DNA of 64,000 nucleotides. Origin: Paracoccus aeridis (GTDB taxonomy: Bacteria; Pseudomonadota; Alphaproteobacteria; Rhodobacterales; Rhodobacteraceae). Every line of letters begins with the position of its first letter. The first letter of the stretch is position 1. The stretch lies in contig NZ_SELD02000035.1 in assembly GCF_004923205.2 (NCBI RefSeq), positions 62,001 through 126,000 on the forward strand. The letters are read 5' to 3'. Below are positions 43,489 to 52,536 of this stretch, piece by piece. The notes below the pieces were generated by a model. The model saw nothing but the letters and a program-made list of their open reading frames with translations, had not been told where the DNA came from and did not search any database. The position numbers and the translations under genes are program-made.

Positions 43489-44655
43489 ATGCGCGCGTTC
43501 CCGTCACGCCTCCTCGCCGCCGCCCCCGTCCTGGCGTTGCTGCTGGCTATGGCCCCTGCCGCGCATGCGTTTGATACCAGCGCGCGCGAGGCGTGGGTCT
43601 ATGACGTCGCCACCGGCACCGTGCTGATGGAAAAGGACGCGGACGTGGCCCGCCCGCCCGCCTCGATGTCCAAGCTGATGACCGTCTACATGCTGTTCGA
43701 GGCGGTTCACGAAGGCCGCGTGTCGATGGACACGCGCTTTCCCGTGTCGACCAGGGCCCGCGAGATGCAGGGATCGACGATGTTCCTCAACGAACGCGAC
43801 CGGCCGACGGTCGAGGAACTGATCAAGGGCATCATCGTGCTGTCGGGCAACGACGCCTGCGTCGTCGTGGCCGAAGGGCTGGCGGGGACGGAACAGGCCT
43901 TCGCGCGGCTGATGAACGACCGCGCGCGCGCGCTGGGGCTGACGAACTCGCATTTCGTGAACGCCTCGGGGTGGCCGGCGCCGGGTCACGAGATGTCGGC
44001 GCACGACCTCGGGATGCTGGGGCTGCACCTCGTGCAGGACTTCCCCGAACTGTACAAGAACTTCGCGGTGACCGAATACCCCTATGACAACCGCGCGCCG
44101 GCGAACCGCTTCAACCGCAACCCGCTCCTGGGTCTCGGCATCGGGGCCGACGGGCTGAAGACCGGGCACACCGCCGAGGCGGGCTACGGGCTGGTCGGGT
44201 CGGCCGTGCAGGACGGGCGCCGGATCGTCTTCGCCATCGGGGGCCTGCCGTCCGAGACGGCGCGGGCCGAGGAATCCGAGCGGATCGTCAACTGGGCCTT
44301 CCGGCAGTTCACCATGAAGACGCTGGTGCCCGGGGGCGAGACGGTGGCGACCGCGCCGGTCTGGCTGGGCGAGACGTCCCGGGTGAACCTGACCACGCCC
44401 GAAGGGGTCAACGTGCTGATCCCGGCCGGCGCCGAGCGCGGGGTGACGGCCGAGGCGGTGTTCCAGGGCCCGATCGAGGCGCCGGTCCGCGCGGGCCAGA
44501 AGCTGGGCGAGCTGGTCGTGACCATCCCCGGCACCGCAGGCGCGCGCCTGCCGCTTCTCGCGGCGACCGACGTGCCGCGCGCGGGCGTGCTGGGACGGAT
44601 GCAGGGCGCAGCAATGCGTCTTGGCCGCCGCGCGATCGACGCGGCCGGCGGCTGA
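43489..44655 (+). CDS. D-alanyl-D-alanine carboxypeptidase (DacA/PBP5-like)
   Basis: A 388-residue exported low-molecular-weight PBP. The signal peptide is cleaved near 'APAAHAFDT'. The catalytic motifs are complete: SxxK at S59-K62 ('PASMSKLMT'), SGN at 119-121, KTG at 224-226. A C-terminal beta-rich PBP5_C domain and a basic amphipathic tail ('MRLGRRAIDAAGG') for membrane attachment follow. It trims pentapeptides in the periplasm. The start at 43489 is used because of the signal peptide; an upstream extension is rejected. It leads a gene string with tmk and holB. Confidence 0.93.
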   Translation: MRAFPSRLLAAAPVLALLLAMAPAAHAFDTSAREAWVYDVATGTVLMEKDADVARPPASMSKLMTVYMLFEAVHEGRVSMDTRFPVSTRAREMQGSTMFLNERDRPTVEELIKGIIVLSGNDACVVVAEGLAGTEQAFARLMNDRARALGLTNSHFVNASGWPAPGHEMSAHDLGMLGLHLVQDFPELYKNFAVTEYPYDNRAPANRFNRNPLLGLGIGADGLKTGHTAEAGYGLVGSAVQDGRRIVFAIGGLPSETARAEESERIVNWAFRQFTMKTLVPGGETVATAPVWLGETSRVNLTTPEGVNVLIPAGAERGVTAEAVFQGPIEAPVRAGQKLGELVVTIPGTAGARLPLLAATDVPRAGVLGRMQGAAMRLGRRAIDAAGG

Positions 44656-44669
44656 CCCTGCCGGCGCGC

Positions 44670-45290
44670 ATGTTCATCAGCCTGGAAGGCATCGACGGAT
44701 CGGGCAAGTCCACGCAGGCCCGCCTGCTTGCCGACCACCTGCGCGCAAGCGGGCGCGAGGTCGTCCTGACCCGCGAGCCCGGCGGATCGCCGGGGGCCGA
44801 GGAAATCCGCCGCCTGCTGGTCGAGGGCGCGGGCGAACGCTGGTCCCCCGGGACCGAGCTTCTGCTGTTCACCGCCGCCCGGCGCGATCATCTGGAACGG
44901 ACGATCCGCCCCGCCCTCGCGCGCGGGGCGGTCGTCGTCAGCGACCGCTTCGCCGATTCCACCCGCGTCTACCAGGGCGCCGCGCGCGCCGACCTGCGCG
45001 CCACCGTGGACCGCCTGCACGACCTGATGATCGGCGTCGAGCCCGATCTCACGCTGGTGATCGACGCGGACCCGGCGGTCGCGCTCGGCCGCGGCAAGGC
45101 GCGCGGCGCGGGCGAGGACCGGTTCGAGAACATGGGCCTGCCGTTCCAGGCGCGGCTTCGGGCCGGGTTCCTCGCGCTCGCGGCCGAGGCCCCGGACCGC
45201 GTCCGCGTGGTCGATGGCAGCGGCAGCGCCGAAGACGTGGCCGCCCGCGTCCGCGCGGCCGTGGGGGCCGCGCTGGCAGCGGCGACATGA
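44670..45290 (+). CDS. tmk: Thymidylate kinase
   Basis: A 206-residue enzyme phosphorylating dTMP. The P-loop reads 'EGIDGSGKSTQ', the DR(Y/F) motif 'VSDRFADSTRVYQG' holds the dTMP-binding Arg, and the lid contains Gly/Arg-rich 'GKARGAGEDRFE'. It follows dacA by 14 bases and overlaps holB (ATGA, 45287-45290). The order tmk-holB-tatD-MBL is well known in bacteria. Confidence 0.95.
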   Translation: MFISLEGIDGSGKSTQARLLADHLRASGREVVLTREPGGSPGAEEIRRLLVEGAGERWSPGTELLLFTAARRDHLERTIRPALARGAVVVSDRFADSTRVYQGAARADLRATVDRLHDLMIGVEPDLTLVIDADPAVALGRGKARGAGEDRFENMGLPFQARLRAGFLALAAEAPDRVRVVDGSGSAEDVAARVRAAVGAALAAAT

Positions 45291-46378
45291 CCGACGCCCC
45301 AGCCCCCGAGGCCGACCGCGTCCCCGGCGCGCCCCACCCGCGCGACACCCCGCGCGTGATCGGGCACGACGCCGCCGTGGCCGAGTTCGTCGCCGCCGCC
45401 CGGTCCAACCGGCTGCACCACGCCTGGCTCCTGACCGGCCCGCGCGGAACCGGCAAGGCGACCCTCGCCTGGGCGATCGCCCGGTGGCTTCTGTCCGGCG
45501 CCGGAAGCGACGACCTCTCGGTGCCGCCCGACCACCCCGTCGCACGCCGCATCGCCGCCCTGTCCGAGCCGCGCCTGCACCTCGTCCGCCGCCCGGTAGA
45601 CGACAAGACCAACCGCCTGCGGTCCGAAATCACGGTGGACGAGATCCGCAAGCTCCTGTCGTTCTTCCATATGAGCGCGGCCGAGGGCGGGCGACGCGTC
45701 GCCATTGTCGATGCCGCGGACGAGCTGAACACCGCCGCCGCGAACGCGCTTCTGAAGATGCTGGAAGAGCCGCCGGCCGACGCGCTGATCCTGCTGGTCG
45801 CGCACCAGCCGGCACGTCTGCTGCCGACGATCCGGTCGCGCTGCCGCACCCTGCGGCTTCCTCCTCTCGATCCCGACGCGATGGCGCAGGCCATGGCGCC
45901 GCTGGAGGTCGGGGGCGATCCGGTCCGGCTCGGGGCGCTGGCGGATGGATCGGTGGGCGAGGCGCTGCGGCTCGCCGGGCAGGACGGGCTGGCGGTGTAT
46001 CAGTCGATCGTGGACCTGTTCGCCACCCTGCCCCGCTTCGACCGCGCCCGCGCCGCCGCGCTGGCCGAGGTCGCGGGCGCGCGGGCCGGCGCCGACGGCG
46101 ATCCGTTCGACCTGGTGGTCACGCTGCTCGACCGCTTCCTGACACGGACCGCGCGGGCGGGGCTGATGGGCGCGCCGCTGGTGCAGGCCGCGGAAGGCGA
46201 GGCCGAGGTCATGGCCCGCATCTCTCCCGACGAGCGCGCCGCGCGGGGCTGGGCCGCGGCGCAGGCCGACCTGTCGGCGCGGGCGCGGCGCGGCCGGGCG
46301 GTCAACCTTGACCCTTCCGCGCTGGTCATGGATATGCTCCTGACGCTGGCGCAGGTGCCCGGCAACGCCGACGCCTGA
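45287..46378 (+). CDS. holB: DNA polymerase III delta prime subunit
   Basis: A 363-residue clamp-loader subunit. The P-loop-like segment 'GPRGTGKATLAWAIA' is followed by 'NTAAANALLKMLEEPPADAL' and the SRC motif 'TIRSRCRTLRLPPL', both clamp-loader hallmarks. The zinc-module cysteines of E. coli delta prime are missing; in their place is an insertion with 'DDLSVPPDHPVARRIAALSE', as in other alphaproteobacteria. The subunit is the stator in loading the sliding clamp. The start overlaps the tmk stop. Confidence 0.92.
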   Translation: MTDAPAPEADRVPGAPHPRDTPRVIGHDAAVAEFVAAARSNRLHHAWLLTGPRGTGKATLAWAIARWLLSGAGSDDLSVPPDHPVARRIAALSEPRLHLVRRPVDDKTNRLRSEITVDEIRKLLSFFHMSAAEGGRRVAIVDAADELNTAAANALLKMLEEPPADALILLVAHQPARLLPTIRSRCRTLRLPPLDPDAMAQAMAPLEVGGDPVRLGALADGSVGEALRLAGQDGLAVYQSIVDLFATLPRFDRARAAALAEVAGARAGADGDPFDLVVTLLDRFLTRTARAGLMGAPLVQAAEGEAEVMARISPDERAARGWAAAQADLSARARRGRAVNLDPSALVMDMLLTLAQVPGNADA

Positions 46379-46412
46379 CGCCCGCCCGACCGGATTTCCA
46401 TCGAAGGCCCAC

Positions 46413-47294
46413 ATGACCGATCCGCAGACCGCCCCCGCTGCGACGGACGCCCCGCCTGCGCCCCCATCCGCGCCGCCACCCGGGCGCCCGCCTGCGCTCG
46501 TCGACAGCCACTGCCACCTCGATTTCCCCGACTTCGCGGGCGAGCAGGACCAGCTTGTCGCGCGCGCCCGCGCCTCGGGGGTGACGCGCATGGTTACGAT
46601 CTGCACCCGGCTGAGGCTGGAAGCTTCGGTCCGCGTCATCGCCGAGGCGCATGACGGCGTCTTCTACGCCGCCGGCACCCACCCGATGCAGGCCGCCGAG
46701 GAGCCGATGGCGACAGTGGAGGAGCTGGTCGCGCTGTCCGCGCACCCCAAGTTCGTGGCGATCGGCGAGACGGGCCTCGACTACCACTACACCGCCGAAA
46801 GCGCCGCGGTGCAGGCCGAGAGCCTGTCGATCCACATTGAAGCCGCCCGCCGCACCGGGCTGCCGCTCATCATCCATTCGCGCGACGCGGACGACGACAT
46901 GGCGCGGATGCTGTCGTCCGAACACGCCGCGGGCGCGTTTTCCTGCGTCATGCACTGCTACAGCTCGGGGCCCGCGCTCGCCGAGACCGCGCTCGGCCTC
47001 GGCTTCTACCTGTCGATGTCGGGGATCGCGGCCTTCCCGCGCTCGACCGAACTGCGCGACATCTTCGCCGCCGCCCCGATCGACCGCATCCTCGTGGAAA
47101 CCGACGCGCCGTTCCTCGCCCCGCCGCCCTTTCGCGGCAAGCGCAACGAGCCCGCCCACGTCGTCCACACCGCCCGCGCGGGCGCGGCCCTGTTCGGCAT
47201 GACCGAGGCCGAGTTCGCTGCCCGGACCAGCGCCAACTTCGACCGCCTGTTCGCGAAGGCGGCCGCGCATCCCGTGCCGGGCGCGCAAGGATGA
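46413..47294 (+). CDS. tatD: TatD-family metal-dependent DNase
   Basis: A 293-residue TIM-barrel hydrolase. Metal ligands are visible in 'VDSHCHLDF' (HxH), 'AIGETGLDYHY' (Glu), 'LIIHSRDADDD' (His), 'CVMHCYSS' (His) and 'VETDAPFLAP' (Asp). The N-terminus carries an unusual 28-residue Pro/Ala-rich lead before the barrel. Members are 3'-5' DNases or YcfH-type enzymes involved in DNA repair. The stop overlaps the start of the next gene (ATGA, 47291-47294). Confidence 0.92.
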   Translation: MTDPQTAPAATDAPPAPPSAPPPGRPPALVDSHCHLDFPDFAGEQDQLVARARASGVTRMVTICTRLRLEASVRVIAEAHDGVFYAAGTHPMQAAEEPMATVEELVALSAHPKFVAIGETGLDYHYTAESAAVQAESLSIHIEAARRTGLPLIIHSRDADDDMARMLSSEHAAGAFSCVMHCYSSGPALAETALGLGFYLSMSGIAAFPRSTELRDIFAAAPIDRILVETDAPFLAPPPFRGKRNEPAHVVHTARAGAALFGMTEAEFAARTSANFDRLFAKAAAHPVPGAQG

Positions 47295-48091
47295 TCCGCG
47301 CGACGATCCTCGGCTGCGGATCGTCGGGCGGCGTGCCGCGGCTCGGCGGCCGCTGGGGCGCCTGCGATCCCGCGAACCCGCGGAACCGCCGCCGCCGCTG
47401 CTCGCTGCTGGTCGAGCGCGAGGGCCCCGGCGGGACCACGCGGCTGCTGGTGGACACTGGTCCCGACCTCGTCCCGCAGCTGACCGACGCGGGCGTGGGC
47501 GTGCTGGATGCGGTCGTCTGGACCCACCCCCACGCCGACCACATCCACGGCATCGACGACCTGCGCCAGATCACCCACAACACCGGCGGCGTGCTGCCGG
47601 GCTGGGCGGATGCCGCGACGACCCGCGCGCTTCAGACCCGCTTTGGCTACATCTTCCGCACGCCGCCGGGCTCGCCCTATCCGCCGATCGTCGCGCTGAA
47701 CCTGATCGAGGGCGCATTCGCCGTGGCCGGCGCCGGCGGCCCGATCAAGGTGCTGCCGATCGAGGTGCAGCACGGCAGCATCACCGCCCTGGGGCTGCGG
47801 ATCACGGGCGAGGACGGCCGCGCGCTCGTCTACCTGCCCGACGTGAACGACATCCCCGACGCGGCCTGGCCCGCGATCACGGACGCGGAGATCTTCATCT
47901 GCGACGCGCTGCGCCGCACGCCGCACCCGTCGCACGCGCATCTGGACCTGACGCTCGGCTGGATCGAACGCTCGCGGGCGCGGCGCGGGGTCATCACCAA
48001 CATGCACATCGACCTCGACTACGACGAAGTGATGGCCGAGACGCCGGACCACGTCGTGCCCGCGCATGACGGGCTGGTGCTGACGCTGTGA
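47291..48091 (+). CDS. Metallo-beta-lactamase-fold hydrolase (PhnP-like)
   Basis: A 266-residue MBL-fold protein. The metal motif 'THPHADHIHG' (HxHxDH) is complete, with later 'YLPDVNDIP' (Asp) and His at 'VPAHDGL'. The N-terminus 'ILGCGSSGGVPRLGGRWGAC' fits the PhnP/PqqB-like group of phosphodiesterases. No phosphonate genes are nearby, so the substrate is more likely a cyclic phosphate or other damaged nucleotide (inference). Coupled by overlap to tatD and to the transporter gene downstream (GTGA, 48088-48091). Confidence 0.88.
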   Translation: MIRATILGCGSSGGVPRLGGRWGACDPANPRNRRRRCSLLVEREGPGGTTRLLVDTGPDLVPQLTDAGVGVLDAVVWTHPHADHIHGIDDLRQITHNTGGVLPGWADAATTRALQTRFGYIFRTPPGSPYPPIVALNLIEGAFAVAGAGGPIKVLPIEVQHGSITALGLRITGEDGRALVYLPDVNDIPDAAWPAITDAEIFICDALRRTPHPSHAHLDLTLGWIERSRARRGVITNMHIDLDYDEVMAETPDHVVPAHDGLVLTL

Positions 48092-49032
48092 GCGTTCTCT
48101 TCACCGTCATCCTGCCGGTCTTCATCGTCCTCGGCTACGGCTACGTAGTCGCCTGGCGCGGACTGCTGACCGAGGCCGGGATCGACGCGCTGATGCGGTT
48201 CGCGCAGAACTTCGCGGTGCCGGTCCTGCTGTTCACGCAGGTGGCGCGGCTCGATCTTGCATCGGACTTCAACCCGTGGACCTGGGTCGCGTTCTACACC
48301 GGCGCCTTCGCCGCCTTCCTGCTGGCGTGGGGGGCGTCGATCCGGGTGCTGCGCCGCAGCCACGAGGATGCGGTGGCGATCGGGTTCGCGGCCTTCTTCT
48401 CGAACTCGCTCCTGCTCGGCATCCCGATCATGGAACGCGCCTACGGGACCGCGGCGCTGGCCGGGAACGTCGCGATCATCGCGATCCATTCGCCGCTGCT
48501 CTACACCTTCGGGATCACGGTGATGGAGGTGACGCGCGCGCGCGGGCAGAGCCTGTCGCGCAGACGCATCGCCATGCGCGCGCTGTCGGGGGTGCTGCAC
48601 ACGCCCCTGATCATCGGGATCCTGTGCGGCGCGGCGATGAACGTGCTGCTGCGCATGGGCCTGGTGATGCCGCAGGGGTTCTGGGACGCGGCCGACATGA
48701 TGTCGCGCGCGGCGCTGCCCACCGCGCTGTTCGGCCTGGGCGGGATCCTGTTCCGCTACCGGCCCGAGGGCGACGGCTGGGCGATCGCGCTGGTCTGCGC
48801 CTGTTCGCTGGTGATCCACCCGGTCATCACCTTCACGCTGGGGCACCTGTTCCAGCTGCCGGTGCCCGCGCTCCGCTCGGCCGTGGTGACGGCCAGCATG
48901 GCCCCGGGGGTGAACGCCTACCTCTTCTCGGCGATCTACGGGACGGCCAAGCGAGTCACGGCGTCGGCGGTGCTGGTCTCGACCGTGCTGTCGATGTTCA
49001 GCGTCTGGTTCTGGCTCAGCATCCTGCCCTGA
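48088..49032 (+). CDS. AEC-family transporter
   Basis: A 314-residue polytopic protein of the auxin efflux carrier family, about ten hydrophobic segments in two halves. Family-like segments are 'RFAQNFAVPVLLFTQVARL', 'FFSNSLLLGIPIMERAYG' and, in the second half, 'MAPGVNAYLFSAIYG'. Bacterial members move organic acids such as malate or malonate; the substrate here is unknown. It begins at a GTG overlapping the MBL gene and is the last gene of the dacA-tmk-holB string. Confidence 0.88.
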   Translation: MSVLFTVILPVFIVLGYGYVVAWRGLLTEAGIDALMRFAQNFAVPVLLFTQVARLDLASDFNPWTWVAFYTGAFAAFLLAWGASIRVLRRSHEDAVAIGFAAFFSNSLLLGIPIMERAYGTAALAGNVAIIAIHSPLLYTFGITVMEVTRARGQSLSRRRIAMRALSGVLHTPLIIGILCGAAMNVLLRMGLVMPQGFWDAADMMSRAALPTALFGLGGILFRYRPEGDGWAIALVCACSLVIHPVITFTLGHLFQLPVPALRSAVVTASMAPGVNAYLFSAIYGTAKRVTASAVLVSTVLSMFSVWFWLSILP

Positions 49033-49035
49033 AGG

Positions 49036-49989
49036 TCAGGACGGCGTCAGCCCGCGCAGCCGTTCGCCGCGGCGCCTGAGCAGTTCCACCGCCGCCAGCA
49101 AAGCGATTGAGAAGATCACGAGCAGCGTCGCGACCGCGAGGATCGCGGGGCTGATCTGGTCGCGGATCCCGCTCCACATCTGGCGGGGGATGGTCTGCTG
49201 GTCGGGGCCCGCGATGAACAGCACCGCCACCACCTCGTCGAACGAGGTGACGAACGCGAACAGCGCGCCCGACACCACGCCCGGCAGGATCAGCGGCATG
49301 ATGATGTGGAAGAACGTCCGCCGCGGCCCCGCGCCCAGCGACGCGGCGGCGCGGGCAAGCGACTGGTCGAAGCCGATCAGCGTCGCCGTCACGGTGATGA
49401 TGACGAACGGAATGCCCAGGATCGCGTGCGCCATGATGACGCCCGCGTAGGTTCCGGCGAGCTTGCCGCAGGTGACGCTGACGCCGACCAGCCCGAACAT
49501 GCCGCAGGGGTTCGAGTAGAAGAAGAACATCCCTGTCGCCGTGATGATGATCGGCACGATCATGGGCGAGATCAGCAGCGCCATGATCAGGCGCCGGAAC
49601 GGCATCTCGGGCCGGGCCAGCCCCAGCGCCGCCAGCGTCCCCAGCACGGTGGCCAGCGCCGTCGACGCCACCCCGATGAAAAGCGAGTTCTTCGCCGCGT
49701 TCACCCACTTGGCGTTCGCCCACATGTCCGCCCACCAGCGCGCGTCGCGCGGGGCGTCGGGCTGGGCCATGCCGAAGGTCAGCAGGCTGTCGTACCAGCG
49801 CAGCGACCAGCCGTCGGGGTCGAGCGACAGCATCTCGCGCGTGAAGGTGAAGAACTTCTCGGCGTTGAAGGACAGCGGGATCACCACGATGATCGGCGCG
49901 ATCAGGAACACGAACACGCCCGTGCAGATCGCGAGGTAGATCCAGCGCCAGGCGCGTTCCAGGGTCGTCGCGTAGGTCGGAAGCGCCAT
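49036..49989 (-). CDS. potC: Polyamine-type ABC transporter permease PotC
   Basis: A 317-residue MetI-family permease with six hydrophobic segments. The EAA loop is 'RAAASLGAGPRRTFFHIIMP'. A long first periplasmic loop follows TM1 ('DSLLTFGMAQPDAPRDARWW'), longer than in E. coli PotC. Works with PotB as the channel. It follows potB by 4 bases and converges on the AEC gene. Confidence 0.88.
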   Translation of the reverse strand: MALPTYATTLERAWRWIYLAICTGVFVFLIAPIIVVIPLSFNAEKFFTFTREMLSLDPDGWSLRWYDSLLTFGMAQPDAPRDARWWADMWANAKWVNAAKNSLFIGVASTALATVLGTLAALGLARPEMPFRRLIMALLISPMIVPIIITATGMFFFYSNPCGMFGLVGVSVTCGKLAGTYAGVIMAHAILGIPFVIITVTATLIGFDQSLARAAASLGAGPRRTFFHIIMPLILPGVVSGALFAFVTSFDEVVAVLFIAGPDQQTIPRQMWSGIRDQISPAILAVATLLVIFSIALLAAVELLRRRGERLRGLTPS

Positions 49990-49993
49990 GGCC

Positions 49994-51316
49994 TTACCCC
50001 AGCTTCAGCTTGTCGATTCCGACCAGCTGGTCGTAGACCCAGTAGAGGATCAGCACCCCCGCCAGCAGCAGCGAGGCGAGCGCGGCGGCCATCGACCAGT
50101 TCAGCGTCTCGGTCATGTGCATGGCGATCATGTTCGAGATCAGCTGCCCCGACGATCCGCCGACCAGCGCGGGCGTGATGTAGTAGCCGACCGCCAGGAT
50201 GAAGACGAGAAGCGCCCCGGCCCCCAGCCCCGGCAGCGTCTGCGGGAAGTAGATGCGGCGGAACGCGGTCCAGCTGGTCGCGCCCAGCGACCGCGCCGCG
50301 CGGACGTAGGACGGGTTGATCGTCCGCATCACGGAATAGAGCGGCAGGATCATGAACGGCAGCAGCACGTGCGTCATCGCGATGATGGTGCCGGCCTGGT
50401 TGTAGATCATCGGCAGCCGCGCCCCGTCCGCGACCACGCCCAGCCAGACCAGCAGGTCGTTGATGACCCCCTGCTGCTGGAGCAGCACGATCCACGCGCT
50501 CGTCCGGACCAGAAGAGAGGTCCAGAACGGCAGCAGAACGAGGATCATCAGCAGGTTCGACCTGCGAAGCGGCAGGGTCGCGAGCAGGTGGGCGACGGGA
50601 AAGCCCAGAAGGAAGGTCAGCCCGGTGATCAGCGCCGACAGCCAGAAGGTCCGCATGAACAGCATGACGTAGACCTGCCGCTCCTGCGGGGCGCGGATGA
50701 CGTTGCCGTCGTTGTCCCGCGCCCGGTCCAGCGCGGCGAGGTAGAACCCCGACGTGTAGGCGGTGGACGCATTCCGCATCGCCGCCCACAGGTCGGGCGC
50801 CCCCCAGTCGTCGTCGATGTCCAGCAGCGCGGCGCGGAACGGGGGCTGCAACCCGTCGCGCAGCTTGCGCCCCGTGGCGGTGAACAGCGACCGGGTGCCC
50901 GGCACGTCATAGTTCATCCGCGTGCCGACGATGCCGATGGTCCGCGCCTCGGCTGCCGCCGTCAGGTCGGCGGCGAGCGCGCCGAACGCCGCCTCGTCGG
51001 GGTCGGCGCCCCGCGGGTTCGCCGCGAACCAGGCGCTGACCTGCGGCATGTTGTCGGCGAAGCCGGGGTTGTAGACCGACCGGTGCAGCATCTGGCCGAT
51101 CGGTACGATGAAGGTGACGAGGACGAACAGCAGAAGCGGCAGCACCAGCAGCAGCGCCTGCCGCCGCGCCCGCCTGCGCGACCGGCTGAGCGCGACCGCG
51201 AGCGGCACCCCGTCGGCGGTGGTCAGGATACCCGGCGCGCCGCCCGGCGGTTCGGCCGGGGGCATCCCGCCTGCCCGGGTCACGATTGCCGCGTGGGGAT
51301 CGAGCGGGGTCGCCAT
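49994..51316 (-). CDS. potB: Polyamine-type ABC transporter permease PotB with large periplasmic insert
   Basis: A 440-residue permease, well above the 280-300 of E. coli PotB. An N-terminal cytosolic stretch of about 50 residues precedes TM1. Between TM1 and the MetI core lies a hydrophilic insert of about 140 residues ('GFADNMPQVSAWFAANPRGA' to 'RAPQERQVYVML'), predicted periplasmic. The core EAA loop is 'RAARSLGATSWTAFRRIYFP'. The insert could contact the two binding proteins of this operon (inference). It follows the second binding-protein gene by 16 bases. Confidence 0.88.
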   Translation of the reverse strand: MATPLDPHAAIVTRAGGMPPAEPPGGAPGILTTADGVPLAVALSRSRRRARRQALLLVLPLLLFVLVTFIVPIGQMLHRSVYNPGFADNMPQVSAWFAANPRGADPDEAAFGALAADLTAAAEARTIGIVGTRMNYDVPGTRSLFTATGRKLRDGLQPPFRAALLDIDDDWGAPDLWAAMRNASTAYTSGFYLAALDRARDNDGNVIRAPQERQVYVMLFMRTFWLSALITGLTFLLGFPVAHLLATLPLRRSNLLMILVLLPFWTSLLVRTSAWIVLLQQQGVINDLLVWLGVVADGARLPMIYNQAGTIIAMTHVLLPFMILPLYSVMRTINPSYVRAARSLGATSWTAFRRIYFPQTLPGLGAGALLVFILAVGYYITPALVGGSSGQLISNMIAMHMTETLNWSMAAALASLLLAGVLILYWVYDQLVGIDKLKLG

Positions 51317-51332
51317 CGCCGGGCCCGCGTCC

Positions 51333-52427
51333 CTACGGCTTCGCCGGCGCGGCGGCCAGCCACGCGGCGAAGCGCTCGATCAACTCGACGTCGTTCTCGG
51401 CCCAGAAATCCACGTCGATCGCCAGCGCCGAGGTGAGGTTCTCGGGCGCGGTCGGCAGGTGCGGCGCCATCGGCGTCTTGCCGTCCTTGTAGAACCCCAC
51501 GAGCGCCTGCGACGAGGCGCGCGGCGGGCCGTAGCTCAGCTGCTCGGCGGCGCGCGCCAGGGGTTCGGGCGCGGTCGACCAGGCCACGAACTGCAGCGCC
51601 GCGTCCTTCTGCGGCGCGCCCTTCGGGATCATCCAGCCCTCGACCTCGTAGACCTGCCCGTCCCACAGGATCTCGAACGGGCGTCCCTCCTCGACATGGG
51701 CGGCGAACAGGCGGCCGTTGTAGGACATGGTCATCGCAACCTCGGCGTCGGCCAGCAGCTGCACGGGCTGGGCGCCCGCCTCCCACCAGACGATCTGGTC
51801 GCGGATGCTGTCGAGCTTGGCGAATGCGCGGTCCAGCCCCTCGGGCGTGCGCATCAGGTCATAGACTTGACCGGGCGGCACGCCGTCGCCCATCAGCGCC
51901 ATTTCCAGCGTGAAGCGCGGCTCCTTCAGGACGCCGCGGCGGCCGGGGAACTTCTGCAGGTCGAAGAACTCGGTGATCGAGGTCGGGCGCGCGGGCCCGA
52001 TCGCCTGCGCGTCGTAGCCGATCACGGTCGAATAGACGTCGGTCGCGACGAAGCACTCGCTGAGCCCGCCGGGCAGGAAGTCGTCGGCGGCCGGCGTGCC
52101 GTCCGCGCCCGCCACGATCAGCGCGGGGTCGATCGGCTCGGCCAGCCCCTCGTCACACAGCCGCTCGGCGTCGGCCTGCCCGAGGCTGGCCACGTCGGTC
52201 GTGACGTTGCCGGCCGCGACCTGCGCCTTGATGACGGCGCCGACGCTGTCGGCGTCGATCAGGTTGACCGGGATGCCGGTCCGGGCCGTGAAGGGGTCGG
52301 CGAAGGCGACCTTCTGCGCGGCCGTGAAGTCCCCGCCCCAGGTGACGACGTTGATGGGAACGTCAGCCGACGCGGCCAGCGGGAACATGGACAGGGCGGC
52401 GGCGAAAAGGGGGCGGGTCTGGGGCAT
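51333..52427 (-). CDS. potD: PotD-like periplasmic binding protein, second copy
   Basis: A 364-residue exported binding protein of the PotD/PotF fold. The signal peptide 'MPQTRPLFAAALSMFPLAAS' ends near ASA-D. Shared landmarks with the gene just upstream are 'FFDLQKFPGRRGVLKEPRF', 'IVWWEAGAQPVQLLADAEV' and 'QLSYGPPRASSQALVGFY', so the two arose by duplication. The Trp-Trp-Glu segment lies where PotD contacts polyamines. The start at 52427 is the ATG with a signal peptide; a longer frame through the spacer is rejected. Differences in the N-terminal lobe suggest another ligand than its paralogue. Confidence 0.9.
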   Translation of the reverse strand: MPQTRPLFAAALSMFPLAASADVPINVVTWGGDFTAAQKVAFADPFTARTGIPVNLIDADSVGAVIKAQVAAGNVTTDVASLGQADAERLCDEGLAEPIDPALIVAGADGTPAADDFLPGGLSECFVATDVYSTVIGYDAQAIGPARPTSITEFFDLQKFPGRRGVLKEPRFTLEMALMGDGVPPGQVYDLMRTPEGLDRAFAKLDSIRDQIVWWEAGAQPVQLLADAEVAMTMSYNGRLFAAHVEEGRPFEILWDGQVYEVEGWMIPKGAPQKDAALQFVAWSTAPEPLARAAEQLSYGPPRASSQALVGFYKDGKTPMAPHLPTAPENLTSALAIDVDFWAENDVELIERFAAWLAAAPAKP

Positions 52428-52494
52428 CGGGTCCTGTTCTCGATCGGATGCGCCGCCGCCGGGGATTGCCCGGCGACGACCGTGGTATCGTTGC

Positions 52495-52521
52495 GGGCGC
52501 GTCCCTTCGCAGGGCACGCCC
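52495..52521 (-). promoter_or_regulatory. Imperfect hairpin between the two binding-protein genes
   Basis: GGGCG...CCCT (52495-52506) pairs with AGGG..CGCCC (52511-52521) with a small internal loop. It is in the 109-base gap just after the stop of the first potD copy. By analogy with other binding-protein genes it may protect the upstream message and lower expression of downstream genes. Confidence 0.35.
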
Positions 52522-52536
52522 GGCGTTGCCGGCGGA

